Source: Chitinophaga niabensis
GTDB taxonomy: Bacteria; Bacteroidota; Bacteroidia; Chitinophagales; Chitinophagaceae
DNA length: 64,000 nucleotides
Reading direction: 5' to 3'
NCBI GenBank assembly: GCA_017849435.1
Contig: JAFIGY010000002.1
Coordinates: forward strand, 248,001 to 312,000
Shown here: positions 52,853 to 62,537 of the stretch, one piece after another
Layout of the letters: every line of letters starts with the position of its first letter
Numbering within the stretch: position 1 is the stretch's first letter
Made by a program: the position numbers and the translations under genes
The notes under the pieces: model-generated
What the model was told of the DNA's origin: nothing
The model's database searches: none
What the model saw: only the letters and a program-made list of their open reading frames with translations

Positions 52853-53739
52853 ACATCGCAGATGTGCACGCCCTGCTTCAGGGACGCCAGCTTATCCGGG
52901 CGCTTCGGCACAAACTCCTGCGCCACAAACCCCTTGAACCCGGTTTCTACGATTGCCTGCATAATGGCAGGATAATACAGTTCCTGTGTTTCGTCAATTT
53001 CATGACGGCCCGGCACACCGCCGGTATGGTAATGCGCGATGTATGTGTGATTGTCCCGGATGGTGCGGATCACATCGCCTTCCATGATCTGCATGTGATA
53101 GATATCGTAGAGCAGTTTGAAGTGCTCTGATCCGATCTTCTTGCACAACTCCACGCCCCAATGGGTATGATCACATTGGTAGTCGTGGTGATCCACCTTG
53201 CTGTTCAGCAATTCCATCACCAGCGTTACTTTTTTCTTTTCCGCATAGCCGATCACTTTCTTCAGGCCGGCAGCGCAATTCTCGAGTCCCTGCTGATCGT
53301 CCAGCCCGGCGCGGTTGCCGGAGAAACAGATCAGGTTGGGAAACCCGGCTTTCGCCGTTTCATCGATGAGGTGCTGATAGTATTCCACCAGGCGGTCGTG
53401 GTGCTCCGTCCGGTTCCAGCCGCGGGTAATGCCCCAGTCCTTATTGATCGCCGCCACCATTGCGCAGATGAGGCCGTATTTTTTTGCCGTGGCAAAATCT
53501 TTCGGATCCAGCAGGTCGATGGAGGCCAATCCAATCTCTTTAGCCGCCTTACAGAGATCGTCCAGCGGAATGCCGCCGTAGCACCAGGCGCAGACGGAAT
53601 GATGGATTCTTCCTTTCAGCGCATCGTCCATCACACTGTCGTGCGCGGATACGCGGGAGGAGAGAGAAGAAAATACGGTACCTGCAAGTGCCATGGTCGC
53701 TGCTTTTTTGATCGCATCTCTGCGGGATTGATCGGTCAT
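52849..53739 (-). CDS. hydroxypyruvate isomerase-like sugar isomerase, Tat-exported
   Basis: A 296-residue TIM-barrel protein of the xylose isomerase-like/hydroxypyruvate isomerase group. The N-terminus has a twin-arginine signal (SRRDAIKKAATMALAG). The barrel includes HHSVCAWCYGGIPLDDLCKAAKEIG, LVMELLNSKVDHHDYQCDH, KLLYDIYHMQIMEGD, HYHTGGVPGRHEID and GFKGFVAQEF, with the usual metal-site Glu, Asp and His residues. It probably acts on a small hydroxy-aldehyde or ketose in the periplasm; the true substrate is unknown. Confidence 0.87.
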   Translation of the reverse strand: MTDQSRRDAIKKAATMALAGTVFSSLSSRVSAHDSVMDDALKGRIHHSVCAWCYGGIPLDDLCKAAKEIGLASIDLLDPKDFATAKKYGLICAMVAAINKDWGITRGWNRTEHHDRLVEYYQHLIDETAKAGFPNLICFSGNRAGLDDQQGLENCAAGLKKVIGYAEKKKVTLVMELLNSKVDHHDYQCDHTHWGVELCKKIGSEHFKLLYDIYHMQIMEGDVIRTIRDNHTYIAHYHTGGVPGRHEIDETQELYYPAIMQAIVETGFKGFVAQEFVPKRPDKLASLKQGVHICDV

Positions 53740-53945
53740 AAAACGTGGTTTACGGCAGTGAATTTAACAGAATTTCCGGGGCTGTGCAAGTACCGGGGAA
53801 ATACGTTTTTTTCATTTCTACGGGAAGTACTTTCCGTATATAAGTCAAAGAAAAACAATTTCTTCCGGGAACATTGCCCGGGTTGTGAAAAACTGTACGT
53901 AACATTTTGGTAGGTTATTTGATTATATATGGAAAACCGGTGCGT
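53740..53945. other. gene-free spacer
   Basis: Some 200 A+T-rich bases between the divergent isomerase gene and the membrane protein gene. No exact TAnnTTTG box or hairpin was found, so the promoters of both genes are not identified. Confidence 0.4.
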
Positions 53946-54263
53946 ATGGAAAGAAGAGTTATACCCAGTTTTACCTTTTGCCTGCTGATGGATCTGCTGG
54001 GCTGTGCCAGTTATGCGGTGCCTGTACTGGGGGAGGTAAGTGATATCATCTGGGCGCCGATCTCCGCCTTTATTTTTTACCGCACGTTCAAGGGCCCGCT
54101 GGGCACATTCGGCGGCATTTTCAATTTCATTGAAGAGTTATTCCCCGGCCTCGATTTCATCCCTTCGTTCACGATCGCCTGGGTAGTGGTATCTATCCGT
54201 GAGCATACACATGCAGGGAGTAGAAAAGCGTTCAACGATCTGCAAGCCGGTAAACGAGCCTGA
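53946..54263 (+). CDS. small membrane protein
   Basis: A 105-residue membrane protein with segments near 8-28, 34-50 and 68-85 (FTFCLLMDLLGCASYAVPVLG, IIWAPISAFIFYRTFKGPLG, FTIAWVVVSI). It resembles conserved hypothetical membrane proteins of Bacteroidota, but no function is known. The ATG at 53946 (MERRVIPSF) is used over the TTG or GTG upstream. Its 3' end overlaps the convergent DUF3052 gene by 32 bases. Confidence 0.7.
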   Translation: MERRVIPSFTFCLLMDLLGCASYAVPVLGEVSDIIWAPISAFIFYRTFKGPLGTFGGIFNFIEELFPGLDFIPSFTIAWVVVSIREHTHAGSRKAFNDLQAGKRA

Positions 54264-54639
54264 GTGCGGACCAAACCTCGTCCACCGCGCAGACTTTCAC
54301 ATCTACCAGTCCCAATGCGAGGGCCGTATCCCGGATCACGTTTTCGGTAAGGTCTGTTGGCAGGCCGGAGGATTTCTTGGGCCAGGAGACCCATATGGTC
54401 CCGTTCTTCGGGATGGTTTTCATCTGCTCCGGCAATTCCTTTTCCAGCGCAGCCCGGCTTTTTAGAAAAATATGCACCATCTCCGCCCCACTCTTCACCA
54501 TCCTCACATCATCCGGCATCCCGGCCAGAAGCTCGCGGTAGTGGGCGGGGGCATGCAGGGCACAGATCTTTGTGCCTTCCCTGATCCCCAGCTTACGGTA
54601 TAGCGGGGTACGGGAATAACCCGCGGAGTTTGTTGCCAT
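54232..54639 (-). CDS. DUF3052-family protein
   Basis: A 135-residue protein matching DUF3052: GYSRTPLYRKLGIREGTKICAL (about 7-28), then AEMVHIFLKSRAALEKELPEQM, GTIWVSWPKKSSGLPTDLTENVIRDTALALGLVDVKVCAVDEVWSALRLV. The domain is of unknown function; it lacks catalytic motifs I could name. Its 3' end overlaps the plus-strand membrane protein gene. Confidence 0.87.
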   Translation of the reverse strand: MATNSAGYSRTPLYRKLGIREGTKICALHAPAHYRELLAGMPDDVRMVKSGAEMVHIFLKSRAALEKELPEQMKTIPKNGTIWVSWPKKSSGLPTDLTENVIRDTALALGLVDVKVCAVDEVWSALRLVYRLADR

Positions 54640-54650
54640 AAGGCAAATAT

Positions 54651-57494
54651 CTAGAAATTCCGATTCATTCTTCCGCCACCATTACCCGTACCGCCTCCGC
54701 CGTGCATCCTGTTGCTCCCTTCCGGCAAACGCATCATCCGGTCAGAAGCACTCTCCCGCTGCCGCTTGCCGCCAAACCGGTTCAGGAAATAGGAGAAGCT
54801 CACCAGGAAATAACGTTGCAAAACTTTCGTTTCCGAATCTTCAATATAGTTGTCGCTCACAGTACGGTTAACGCTTACATTCTGGTTCAGGAGGTCAAAC
54901 ACCTGGAATTTAAGCAGGCCTTGCTTTTTGGAAAACAGCGATTTGGAAATGAATGCGTTCATCATCGTATACTGCAGGTTATATCCCGCACTGCGACCGG
55001 TATTCGCGGTATAATCTATATCCGCTCCAATGATCACTCCCAGCGGCAGGTTCACGTTAAAATCGAGGGAAAGGCCGTAGTTGAAATAATTGGTGTTGTT
55101 AGACGGATTGTTGCTGAAGCGTGCTCGGTTATAATTTACATTACCGCCGGCCGCAACGTCGAACAGCTCTTTGTACATGTAGTTGAAGTTGGCCCCCTGC
55201 ATGATGTTCAACGTTTGGGTGTACGTTTTGCTGTTATTGACGAGGCTTGCATCCTGGTTATAATTGATGGATGTATTGGTATTGAATGTGGTTTTCTGTT
55301 GCTTGTTCAGCGTAAATCCGTTCACCATAAAGGCTCCCACGTTATAGTTCCCGTTCATGTTCACTGGTTTCGTCACCTGCTTGCCTTCACTGGTGAGGTT
55401 GGTGGAGTTGGCGATCCGGTTAAGTATAAAGCTTCCATTAATGCTGGCAAAGAAGTTCCGCATGCTGGAAGGATTAACGGTGTTATAGTTCAGATTGAAG
55501 CTATTGTTGAAAGACGGCTTCAGGTCCGGGTTGCCCTCGCGGATATACAACGGATTGGAATTGTCCGGTACCGGCTGCAACTGATCCAGGCTGGGTTGTT
55601 GCGTTTGACCGCGATAGGAGAAGCGCAGTCGCCGGTTGCGGGAAAAATTGTAATTGAGCAGGGCCAGCGGTGAGAAGTTGATTGTATGCTGGGTGATCAG
55701 CCGGTCTTTCGAAATATTCCGGCTGCTGAGATTATTGAACTGGAGGTTCAGACCCAGGGTATAGTTGTACCGCAGTTTCTGGGTCATCAGGCTAAGGCCT
55801 GCCTGATGGTTGCTGTACACGTTATTGAATGCATTCGTAAGGCTGTCATTCAAAATATCGTAAGTGTCGTTCAGCTTGTTCTTGCTGTACGTACGGCGGT
55901 CGGATGTATTGTAATTGTAATTATATCCGTAACTGATCTCCAGGAAACGGTCCGTGAGCACCGGCTCCGTATAGGTCATCCGCACACCGAGGCTGGAGCC
56001 GGAGCTTTCCTGGAACACCTTCTGATCAATGGAATCCTTCAGGAAGCTGCCGTTGCGTTGCAGATAAGATGTCTGCGACTGGTTGATGGATTCCCGGTCG
56101 CTGCTGTTATAACCATAGGTCAGGTTTGCGCTGAACGTACGACCCTTTTTCCTGAATTTCTTGCGGAACAATGCATTTCCATTGATATTTGGGGATTTGG
56201 CCGAGGAGATATTGAAGCTGCGGCTGTTATTCACCGTGTCTTTGTTATTGTTGAGCGTGGTACTCTTGTTTGCGGAATAGTTATCTCCATCGCTGTACGA
56301 GAAATTCGGGTTGGCGATGATGGAATGGAATGAATCGATCTCGTATTCGATGCGCGCACTCACCCGATGGTTCCCATTGTTGGCGACAGAGCCATTGTTG
56401 GAGTTGACGAAGGAGGAAGAATCCGGTTTCAGGCGGTTTTCCCTTTCGCTCCGTCTTTCATTTTCCCGCCGCACATTATTGTAAAAATAGTTGCCGCTCA
56501 CCCGAAGACCTTTACTAAGATTATCGCTAAAGTTGATGCCACCGTTCCAGTTACGCATCAGGCCGTTTCCTCCACCTCCGCCAGCGCCGGGCCTTCCGCC
56601 CATGGTGCCCCCGCCAAATCCGAAGCCATCTGAAAAAGTGAACCCGGTATTGTTCACGTTGTTGCCGCCACCAAGAACAGACAGCTGCTGTGTTTTCCGG
56701 AACCGGTTCACGTTGGCGTTTACAGAGAAGCGGTCATCATTCCCGTATCCGGCGCTGGCCCGGCCAAAAACACCCTTCTTACGATCAGGCTTAATAGTCA
56801 GGTTGATGGCCTTTTCCACCTCCCCGTCCGCAATGCCGGTAAACTGTGCCTGATCGCTTTTCTGATCGATCAGCTGGATCTTGTCCACAATATCCGCCGG
56901 CAGATTGCGCGTTGCCATTTTAGGGTCATTGCCGAAGAAGGGTTTCCCGTCTACCAGTACTTTCTTCACGGTTTCTCCATTTGCTTTGATGGTGCCGTCT
57001 TTATCCACCTGAACCCCGGGAAGCTTCTTCAGCAGTTCTTCCACCAAAGCGTTCTGCCGCGTTTTGAATGAGCCGGCGTTGTACTCTATCGTATCTTCCT
57101 TAACGGTGATCGGAGGTTTCACTTCCACTACTTCCACTTCATTCAGGTTAAGGCCTTTTCGCAGCAGCGGGAGCGTACCCATCGCAATCAGGCCCGTAGT
57201 ATCTTTTACGTGAATACGACGGGTCAATTGCTGGAAGCCCATATAAGAAACTACCAGCAGATATTCTCCCACGCGTGGATCGCTGATCACAAAGGCTCCT
57301 TTGCTGTCCGCCACCACAGATGCCGCTACGGCAGAGTCTTTCAGCTCCAGCAATGCTACCGCCGCATTGGGAAGCGGCTCCTTGTTGGACTGATCTATTA
57401 AGCGGCCGGTGATCTTGCGTTGCCGGGTCTGTGCCCCGGCGACGGTAGCAATGGCCATAAGTGCAATGATAAAGAGCGTAATGCGTTGTTTCAT
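54651..57494 (-). CDS. outer membrane beta-barrel protein, TonB-receptor-like
   Basis: A 947-residue outer membrane protein. It has a signal peptide (about 1-21), a carboxypeptidase-regulatory-like domain (about 27-110; ITGRLIDQSNKEPLPNAAVALLEL), a plug-like region (about 150-245; ALVEELLKKLPGVQVDKDG), then a long barrel rich in Asn, Ser and aromatic residues (OMP_b-brl_3 type), and a Gly/Asn-rich tail. It probably forms a TonB-dependent or related outer membrane channel; no SusD partner is next to it. It follows the GLPGLI-family gene on the same strand, a frequent pair in Bacteroidota. Confidence 0.88.
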   Translation of the reverse strand: MKQRITLFIIALMAIATVAGAQTRQRKITGRLIDQSNKEPLPNAAVALLELKDSAVAASVVADSKGAFVISDPRVGEYLLVVSYMGFQQLTRRIHVKDTTGLIAMGTLPLLRKGLNLNEVEVVEVKPPITVKEDTIEYNAGSFKTRQNALVEELLKKLPGVQVDKDGTIKANGETVKKVLVDGKPFFGNDPKMATRNLPADIVDKIQLIDQKSDQAQFTGIADGEVEKAINLTIKPDRKKGVFGRASAGYGNDDRFSVNANVNRFRKTQQLSVLGGGNNVNNTGFTFSDGFGFGGGTMGGRPGAGGGGGNGLMRNWNGGINFSDNLSKGLRVSGNYFYNNVRRENERRSERENRLKPDSSSFVNSNNGSVANNGNHRVSARIEYEIDSFHSIIANPNFSYSDGDNYSANKSTTLNNNKDTVNNSRSFNISSAKSPNINGNALFRKKFRKKGRTFSANLTYGYNSSDRESINQSQTSYLQRNGSFLKDSIDQKVFQESSGSSLGVRMTYTEPVLTDRFLEISYGYNYNYNTSDRRTYSKNKLNDTYDILNDSLTNAFNNVYSNHQAGLSLMTQKLRYNYTLGLNLQFNNLSSRNISKDRLITQHTINFSPLALLNYNFSRNRRLRFSYRGQTQQPSLDQLQPVPDNSNPLYIREGNPDLKPSFNNSFNLNYNTVNPSSMRNFFASINGSFILNRIANSTNLTSEGKQVTKPVNMNGNYNVGAFMVNGFTLNKQQKTTFNTNTSINYNQDASLVNNSKTYTQTLNIMQGANFNYMYKELFDVAAGGNVNYNRARFSNNPSNNTNYFNYGLSLDFNVNLPLGVIIGADIDYTANTGRSAGYNLQYTMMNAFISKSLFSKKQGLLKFQVFDLLNQNVSVNRTVSDNYIEDSETKVLQRYFLVSFSYFLNRFGGKRQRESASDRMMRLPEGSNRMHGGGGTGNGGGRMNRNF

Positions 57495-57621
57495 CTGTTG
57501 GTTGTTTTTAATGGCCAGATGTAACCGCGCACTAAGGTCCTTGCGTGCAAGTGCTTTACTATGCCCGGTTTCATAAAAGGGATCGTGGCGGAACCTGTCT
57601 TGTTAGTGTGAAATGCTTATC

Positions 57622-58485
57622 TTATTGTTTACCTTCTGTCGCACGCTGGAACTTTTCCAGTTGTTCATTTTGGAATCTCTGCATAATAAGACGCCTTTTC
57701 TCTTTTAATTCTTCGCTGGTTATTTTCTGCGCGGTGGCAGGAAGGCTAACTTCCTCTTCTGGTACGGGTTTTAGTTCAATTTTTTTCGCAACGTAAGACC
57801 GTTTGCTGCTTTCTATGGATAATACCACGCCTTTATCGGGCAATACGCCATTGATAGGGGAGAAAGTCAGGGGGATATCCGTAGTATACCAGACAACGAA
57901 GCTTTCATCGCCCAGTTTTACGGTTGCCTTGTGGCAAGTGTATCCTGCAATGGTTTTGGTTTTCTCCGAGCTTTTAATGGCCGCCGGTTCCCGGAAATCC
58001 TCTTCTGCAAACCATATACTCTTTCCCGTACTGTCCTTTGTGTCTTTCAACACCGACAAGAATTTCCTTCTTTCCAGATCAATATACGTTGTGTTACTGA
58101 CAGAGGAGCGCAGTGACTGTGTTTGGGTGCCGGCTGCTGCAACATCAGATACGGGCACGGTCGACTGGAATCCGGCGTTCCCCTCACCGATCTTGTGAGC
58201 GGTCATAACGAATCCTCCGCCACCGCCTTCGGTTTCGAGCTTCCCTTTGCCACCTGAAAAGATCAGCGTCTGTTTTGTGGTGATCAGGTCCGGCAGGCTG
58301 GGCATCCCGGCCGGCAGATTATCAGGGGATGCTTCAACGCGTGCGCCACCCGGGTTCATTATAACTATTTTGGCATTCGCCATATCCATGCGGGCGGTCA
58401 TTTCATATTCAATCACGCCGGAGGTCTTCTGCGCTGTGGCGCTGGAGAAGGAGGCAAGGAGCAGGGCATAGACAGCTTTTTTCAT
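57622..58485 (-). CDS. GLPGLI-family protein
   Basis: A 287-residue exported protein with a signal peptide (about 1-18). The central FVVWYTTDIPLTFSPINGVLPDKGVVLSIES corresponds to the WYTxxIPxxxGPxGLPGLIL motif of the GLPGLI family in a diverged form (GVLPDKGVVL). Function is unknown; members sit beside outer membrane beta-barrel genes. It lies 127 bases upstream of that gene here and is divergent from a two-component system, which may regulate it. Confidence 0.82.
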   Translation of the reverse strand: MKKAVYALLLASFSSATAQKTSGVIEYEMTARMDMANAKIVIMNPGGARVEASPDNLPAGMPSLPDLITTKQTLIFSGGKGKLETEGGGGGFVMTAHKIGEGNAGFQSTVPVSDVAAAGTQTQSLRSSVSNTTYIDLERRKFLSVLKDTKDSTGKSIWFAEEDFREPAAIKSSEKTKTIAGYTCHKATVKLGDESFVVWYTTDIPLTFSPINGVLPDKGVVLSIESSKRSYVAKKIELKPVPEEEVSLPATAQKITSEELKEKRRLIMQRFQNEQLEKFQRATEGKQ

Positions 58486-58612
58486 ACGATGTTTTTTTGT
58501 GCTGTAAAATTGCGGGATCTGGAGGAGGCGGGGGGTTAAGGAGTTTTATTTACTGTTAATTAATGTTAAGCCCCTGCCGGAAGATGCCGGGGATTGGATA
58601 GCTTTACAATCC

Positions 58613-60088
58613 ATGCGAAACAGAATCCGCAACATATTAATCCTGATGAGCGCCTGCATTCTCGGCATTTTTGCATTCCAGGGGTACTGGCTTTACAATG
58701 CCTATGACCTGAAGATGCAGGAGTTCAACAAGAATATCAATGAGGCTCTCGGCAAGGCGATCTTCAACAAACAATTCTTCGATGCCTCCAAGATGATCGC
58801 TTACCGGATGAAAGACGATACCGTATTCAACCTCAAATTCAAGACCACCACGCCCCAGGTATTCATCGACTCCTTTAGCTCCACACTCCCCCACTCCAGC
58901 GGCAACAAGGCCGCCTTCATCGTACGTTCCACCGCACGCTGGGCGGACAGCCTGCCTGCGGCTACGGGCGCCACAGTAGGAGTACAGGGCGCAAGAGTCT
59001 ATGCGGACACCCTCGCCCGCAAGATCTCTGACATCCTCATCATGAACAAGATCTATGACACCAGGTTCTCGATCAAAAAAATGGACTCCCTTTATGCGGC
59101 CGAACTTCATTCCCTCGGCATCTACACCCCCTACAAGCTGGACACCCTGCGGATCCCAACTTCCACTTTCAGGGAAACAAAGCAACTTGTAGTCAACTAT
59201 CACCCAAACCACCCCAATCGCCTCGTCACCAGTACGATCCCTTTCAACCCACTCAGCAATATTGCCGTCCGTGCCACCTTCAGCAGCCCCTTCAGGCACA
59301 TTCTCGGAAAGATGACCTGGACGCTCCTCAGCTCCGCCGTCCTCCTGCTTTTCACCGTGCTTTGTTTCCTGTACATGTTGCGTACCATCCTCAAACAGAA
59401 GAAACTTTCGGAAGTCAGGAACGACTTCATCAATAATATGACGCATGAGCTGAAAACGCCCATCGCTACCGTGTCCGCGGCCGTTGAAGCCATGCAGAAC
59501 TTCAACGCGCTCAACGATACCCGGAAAACAGAGAACTATCTCCGCATCTCCCGGCAGGAACTGCAACGCCTCAGCGATCTGGTGGAGAAAGTGCTACACA
59601 TCGCGGCAGAAGAAAAAGAAGAACTGGAACTTTTCCGGGAGGAGACGGACATCAACGAACTGGTCGGCAGTATCATCGCCAATCATCGGCTGAAAGCGAA
59701 CAAGAAAGTGGATTTTACTTATACCATCCTTGCGAACCCGGTTGTGAACGTGGATAAAACACATCTGTCCAACGCAATCAATAACCTTGTGGATAACGCG
59801 ATCAAATATTCCGGAGAACCGGTGGAGATCACGATCCAGGTGGCGCGGCAACAGGACCGGCTGAAGATCATGGTGAAAGACAATGGCATCGGCATTCCCG
59901 GTAATTACCAGGAAAGCATCTTCGAGAAGTTCTTCCGCGTGCCTACCGGCAATATCCACAATGTAAAAGGCTTCGGACTGGGTTTAAGTTATGTGAAGAA
60001 GATCGTGGAGAAACATGGCGGCACCATTCGTGTGAAAAGCGAGCCGGAGAAAGGCAGCGAGTTCCACCTCGAAATACCCGAGATTTGA
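58613..60088 (+). CDS. sensor histidine kinase
   Basis: A 491-residue membrane histidine kinase. Two membrane segments (about 7-26 and 238-260) flank a large periplasmic sensor region of about 210 residues, which has no named family. The phospho-accepting His278 is in NNMTHELKTPIATV. The ATPase domain has NAINNLVDNAIKYS, DNGIGIPG and GFGLGLSYVKKIVEKHGG, all intact. The response regulator follows 15 bases downstream. It is divergent from the GLPGLI gene, so it may control it. Confidence 0.94.
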   Translation: MRNRIRNILILMSACILGIFAFQGYWLYNAYDLKMQEFNKNINEALGKAIFNKQFFDASKMIAYRMKDDTVFNLKFKTTTPQVFIDSFSSTLPHSSGNKAAFIVRSTARWADSLPAATGATVGVQGARVYADTLARKISDILIMNKIYDTRFSIKKMDSLYAAELHSLGIYTPYKLDTLRIPTSTFRETKQLVVNYHPNHPNRLVTSTIPFNPLSNIAVRATFSSPFRHILGKMTWTLLSSAVLLLFTVLCFLYMLRTILKQKKLSEVRNDFINNMTHELKTPIATVSAAVEAMQNFNALNDTRKTENYLRISRQELQRLSDLVEKVLHIAAEEKEELELFREETDINELVGSIIANHRLKANKKVDFTYTILANPVVNVDKTHLSNAINNLVDNAIKYSGEPVEITIQVARQQDRLKIMVKDNGIGIPGNYQESIFEKFFRVPTGNIHNVKGFGLGLSYVKKIVEKHGGTIRVKSEPEKGSEFHLEIPEI

Positions 60089-60103
60089 TCTAATGTACGT
60101 TAT

Positions 60104-60793
60104 ATGAACGCAACTGTTTTGCTGATAGAAGATGAATGGCAGCTGGCGCAGATCGTGAGGGACAGCCTGGAAATGCGCGGTTTCCGGATGTTCTGCGCGG
60201 AAGACGGGCAGGAAGGCCTGCGGCTGTACAAACAACACAAGCCGGACGTAATCGTGCTGGATATTATGATGCCGAATATGGATGGGTTCACGCTCACTTC
60301 AGAGATCCGGAAGGCGGACAAACAAACACCGATCATCTTCCTGACCGCCAAATCCCAAACGGCGGACGTGGTGAAAGGGTTTGAACTGGGCGGGAACGAT
60401 TACCTCAAAAAGCCCTTCAGCATGGACGAACTGATCGTTCGCATACGCTCCCTCCTCCAACGGTTCCAGCACACTCCCGCACCACAGGAAACCGGTACGG
60501 ATACAGTGGCCATCGGACAATATCTTTTTAACTACACCAAACAAACGCTCACCCGTAACAATAATGCTGAATTTCTTTCCCACCGCGAAGCAGAGGTGCT
60601 CTGGCGGCTCGTTCAGAACCGTAATCAGGTGATGGAACGCAAGTCTGTATTGATGGACCTCTGGGGAGACGATAATTTCTTCAATGCCCGCAGCATGGAC
60701 GTTTTTATCACCAAGCTCCGCCGCTATCTCAAAGATGATCCGCGGATACAGATCGTGAATATCCGCGGTATCGGTTACAAACTGATCAGCTGA
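60104..60793 (+). CDS. OmpR-family response regulator
   Basis: A 229-residue response regulator. The receiver has the acidic pair in LLIEDEW, phospho-accepting Asp53 in VLDIMMPNMDGF and Lys103 in YLKKPFS. The C-terminal winged helix (about 135-225) has the OmpR pattern, ending in MDVFITKLRRYLKDDPRIQIVNIRGIGYKLI. It is the partner of the kinase just upstream. It overlaps the convergent S41 gene by 19 bases. Confidence 0.94.
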   Translation: MNATVLLIEDEWQLAQIVRDSLEMRGFRMFCAEDGQEGLRLYKQHKPDVIVLDIMMPNMDGFTLTSEIRKADKQTPIIFLTAKSQTADVVKGFELGGNDYLKKPFSMDELIVRIRSLLQRFQHTPAPQETGTDTVAIGQYLFNYTKQTLTRNNNAEFLSHREAEVLWRLVQNRNQVMERKSVLMDLWGDDNFFNARSMDVFITKLRRYLKDDPRIQIVNIRGIGYKLIS

Positions 60794-62511
60794 AGCGCCC
60801 TTTCCAACAGCTCATCCCTGCCCGCAGCAACGCCCTCCGTAGTAGGATACTGTACAACGTCGATCTTCACACCCTTCCGCTGCGCCTCCGTGCCATCCGG
60901 GTAAGCCACCCGCCGCCCGGTGATAATGCCCCTGTAATTCCCCGGCAGCTGGTATTGCGCAATATCTCCATCCGCACCAGCCGTTTGTGATCCAACCACC
61001 GTTACTTTCGTTGCGGCCTGCAGGATCATAGTCACCCATTCCGACTGGCTTAACGTGTTTTCATTTACCAGGAGGATGATCCTGCCGGGATATACTTCCG
61101 GATTCCTTTTACCCGTTTCCGGGTAAAAGCCCACTTTGCTCTTCATATCTGAATTGATCAACGTACCCGGATAGTGAATATTAGGATAGAAGTAATCCGC
61201 GAACCATGCGGGTTTCACGCCCAGCGTGGGCAGCAGCCAGCTGTAGATCATATTCTGAAAACAGTATTCCCGCAGGTCAATGATAAGTCCGCGCGGATGC
61301 TGACGGATCAGGTGCATCACAGAGTCCATTTTCTTTTTGGCAGTATCCTGCTGGTTGAGCGCCGAAAGGCTCAGCGCAGCCACCATCCCCACATCCTTCC
61401 CGACTGTTTTGAAAACATAATCACTCCGCATCCCGAACACTTCTTTGCGATATGCCTGCAGGAAAGGGTTTGTTTTTTTCGAAAGCACCTCATTTACCCG
61501 CAACAAATGAAGTTGTTTGTCGATGATCTTTCCATTCCGCAACACCGTTACCCGCAACACGGAATCATGGCCGCGGAAAGGAAATGCGTAGGAAGGATTG
61601 CTGAAGAGGAGATATTTACGCGGCAGGTTCGATCCCGCCAGCATGGCCGCCGCGGGCTTGCTGGCCGCTGCGATCGTTTTACCGTTCAGGCCGGTGATCA
61701 CATCTCCTTTTCGTATATCATCCGTCGTGCAAAGACTGTCATCGATCATTCCCGTTACGAGAATGCTGTCGCGCACAAAGCGGAATGCGAAACCGGGAAA
61801 GAACTCGCCATACACTGCTTTTTCTTTTTTAATGGGAAAGCCGCTGGCGTGGGAATCATCCACCGTCCCCACCAGTTTCACCAGCGCCGTTTCATAAGCT
61901 TCCTGGGTGAGGGCATCGCGGAAAGCGGGAATATGTTGCCGCAGCACTTCGTCCCAAGGCTGGTCATTGAGATATTTCGCCGGAAAAACATACTGGATCA
62001 TGTTCCAGAAGCGCGCTAGTGCAAGCAGCTGGTAGTGCGGGTTCGGATACGCGAGGTGTTCGTAAAATGGTTCATTCAGATTCCCTTCAAACGCGTTGTA
62101 CATGTAGCGGTGCTTCTTTCCCTGAAAGCGGTTCTGTTCCACATTCAGCAGGGCGCTGCGGAGAGGTTCGTTCAACTGCTTCAGCCAGTCGTTATCCAGG
62201 TTTTTGGAAAAGAGGTCGTCAGACGGTGGTTTGCAGGTGGAGCAAGGGGGTATGGGGCCGAGGGTTTGGATCATGCCCGTCATCTCCTGATCAAACGCCT
62301 TTTGATGCTTCGCCTGCATCACGGGCTGGAGGTAATGCAGGAACAGGGAGTCCACATCAAAATCCCCGCGGGCCACATTCGGGTGATAATATTTCAGAAA
62401 ACCCCAGACCTTGATGTATTGGAAAAGATAATCCGGTGTTTTTTGCTGCCGGGCAAACAGGAATTGTGTTGCAAATACCGTGGGCAGCAACAGGGCGATC
62501 ATTTTTCTCAT
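60775..62511 (-). CDS. S41-family peptidase, C-terminal-processing type
   Basis: A 578-residue exported protein with a signal peptide (about 1-21). It has an N-terminal helical domain, a PDZ-like region (about 265-320, GDVITGLNGKTIAAA) and the S41 protease fold (about 365-560) with LIIDLREYCFQN, ILLVNENTLSQSEWVTM (Ser in SQSEW as the likely nucleophile) and VGSQTAGADGD. The substrate is unknown; such proteases cut proteins at hydrophobic C-termini. The gene is monocistronic. Confidence 0.83.
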   Translation of the reverse strand: MRKMIALLLPTVFATQFLFARQQKTPDYLFQYIKVWGFLKYYHPNVARGDFDVDSLFLHYLQPVMQAKHQKAFDQEMTGMIQTLGPIPPCSTCKPPSDDLFSKNLDNDWLKQLNEPLRSALLNVEQNRFQGKKHRYMYNAFEGNLNEPFYEHLAYPNPHYQLLALARFWNMIQYVFPAKYLNDQPWDEVLRQHIPAFRDALTQEAYETALVKLVGTVDDSHASGFPIKKEKAVYGEFFPGFAFRFVRDSILVTGMIDDSLCTTDDIRKGDVITGLNGKTIAAASKPAAAMLAGSNLPRKYLLFSNPSYAFPFRGHDSVLRVTVLRNGKIIDKQLHLLRVNEVLSKKTNPFLQAYRKEVFGMRSDYVFKTVGKDVGMVAALSLSALNQQDTAKKKMDSVMHLIRQHPRGLIIDLREYCFQNMIYSWLLPTLGVKPAWFADYFYPNIHYPGTLINSDMKSKVGFYPETGKRNPEVYPGRIILLVNENTLSQSEWVTMILQAATKVTVVGSQTAGADGDIAQYQLPGNYRGIITGRRVAYPDGTEAQRKGVKIDVVQYPTTEGVAAGRDELLERALQLISL

Positions 62512-62537
62512 GCAGTGTAAATTAGGGAATAATTTAT

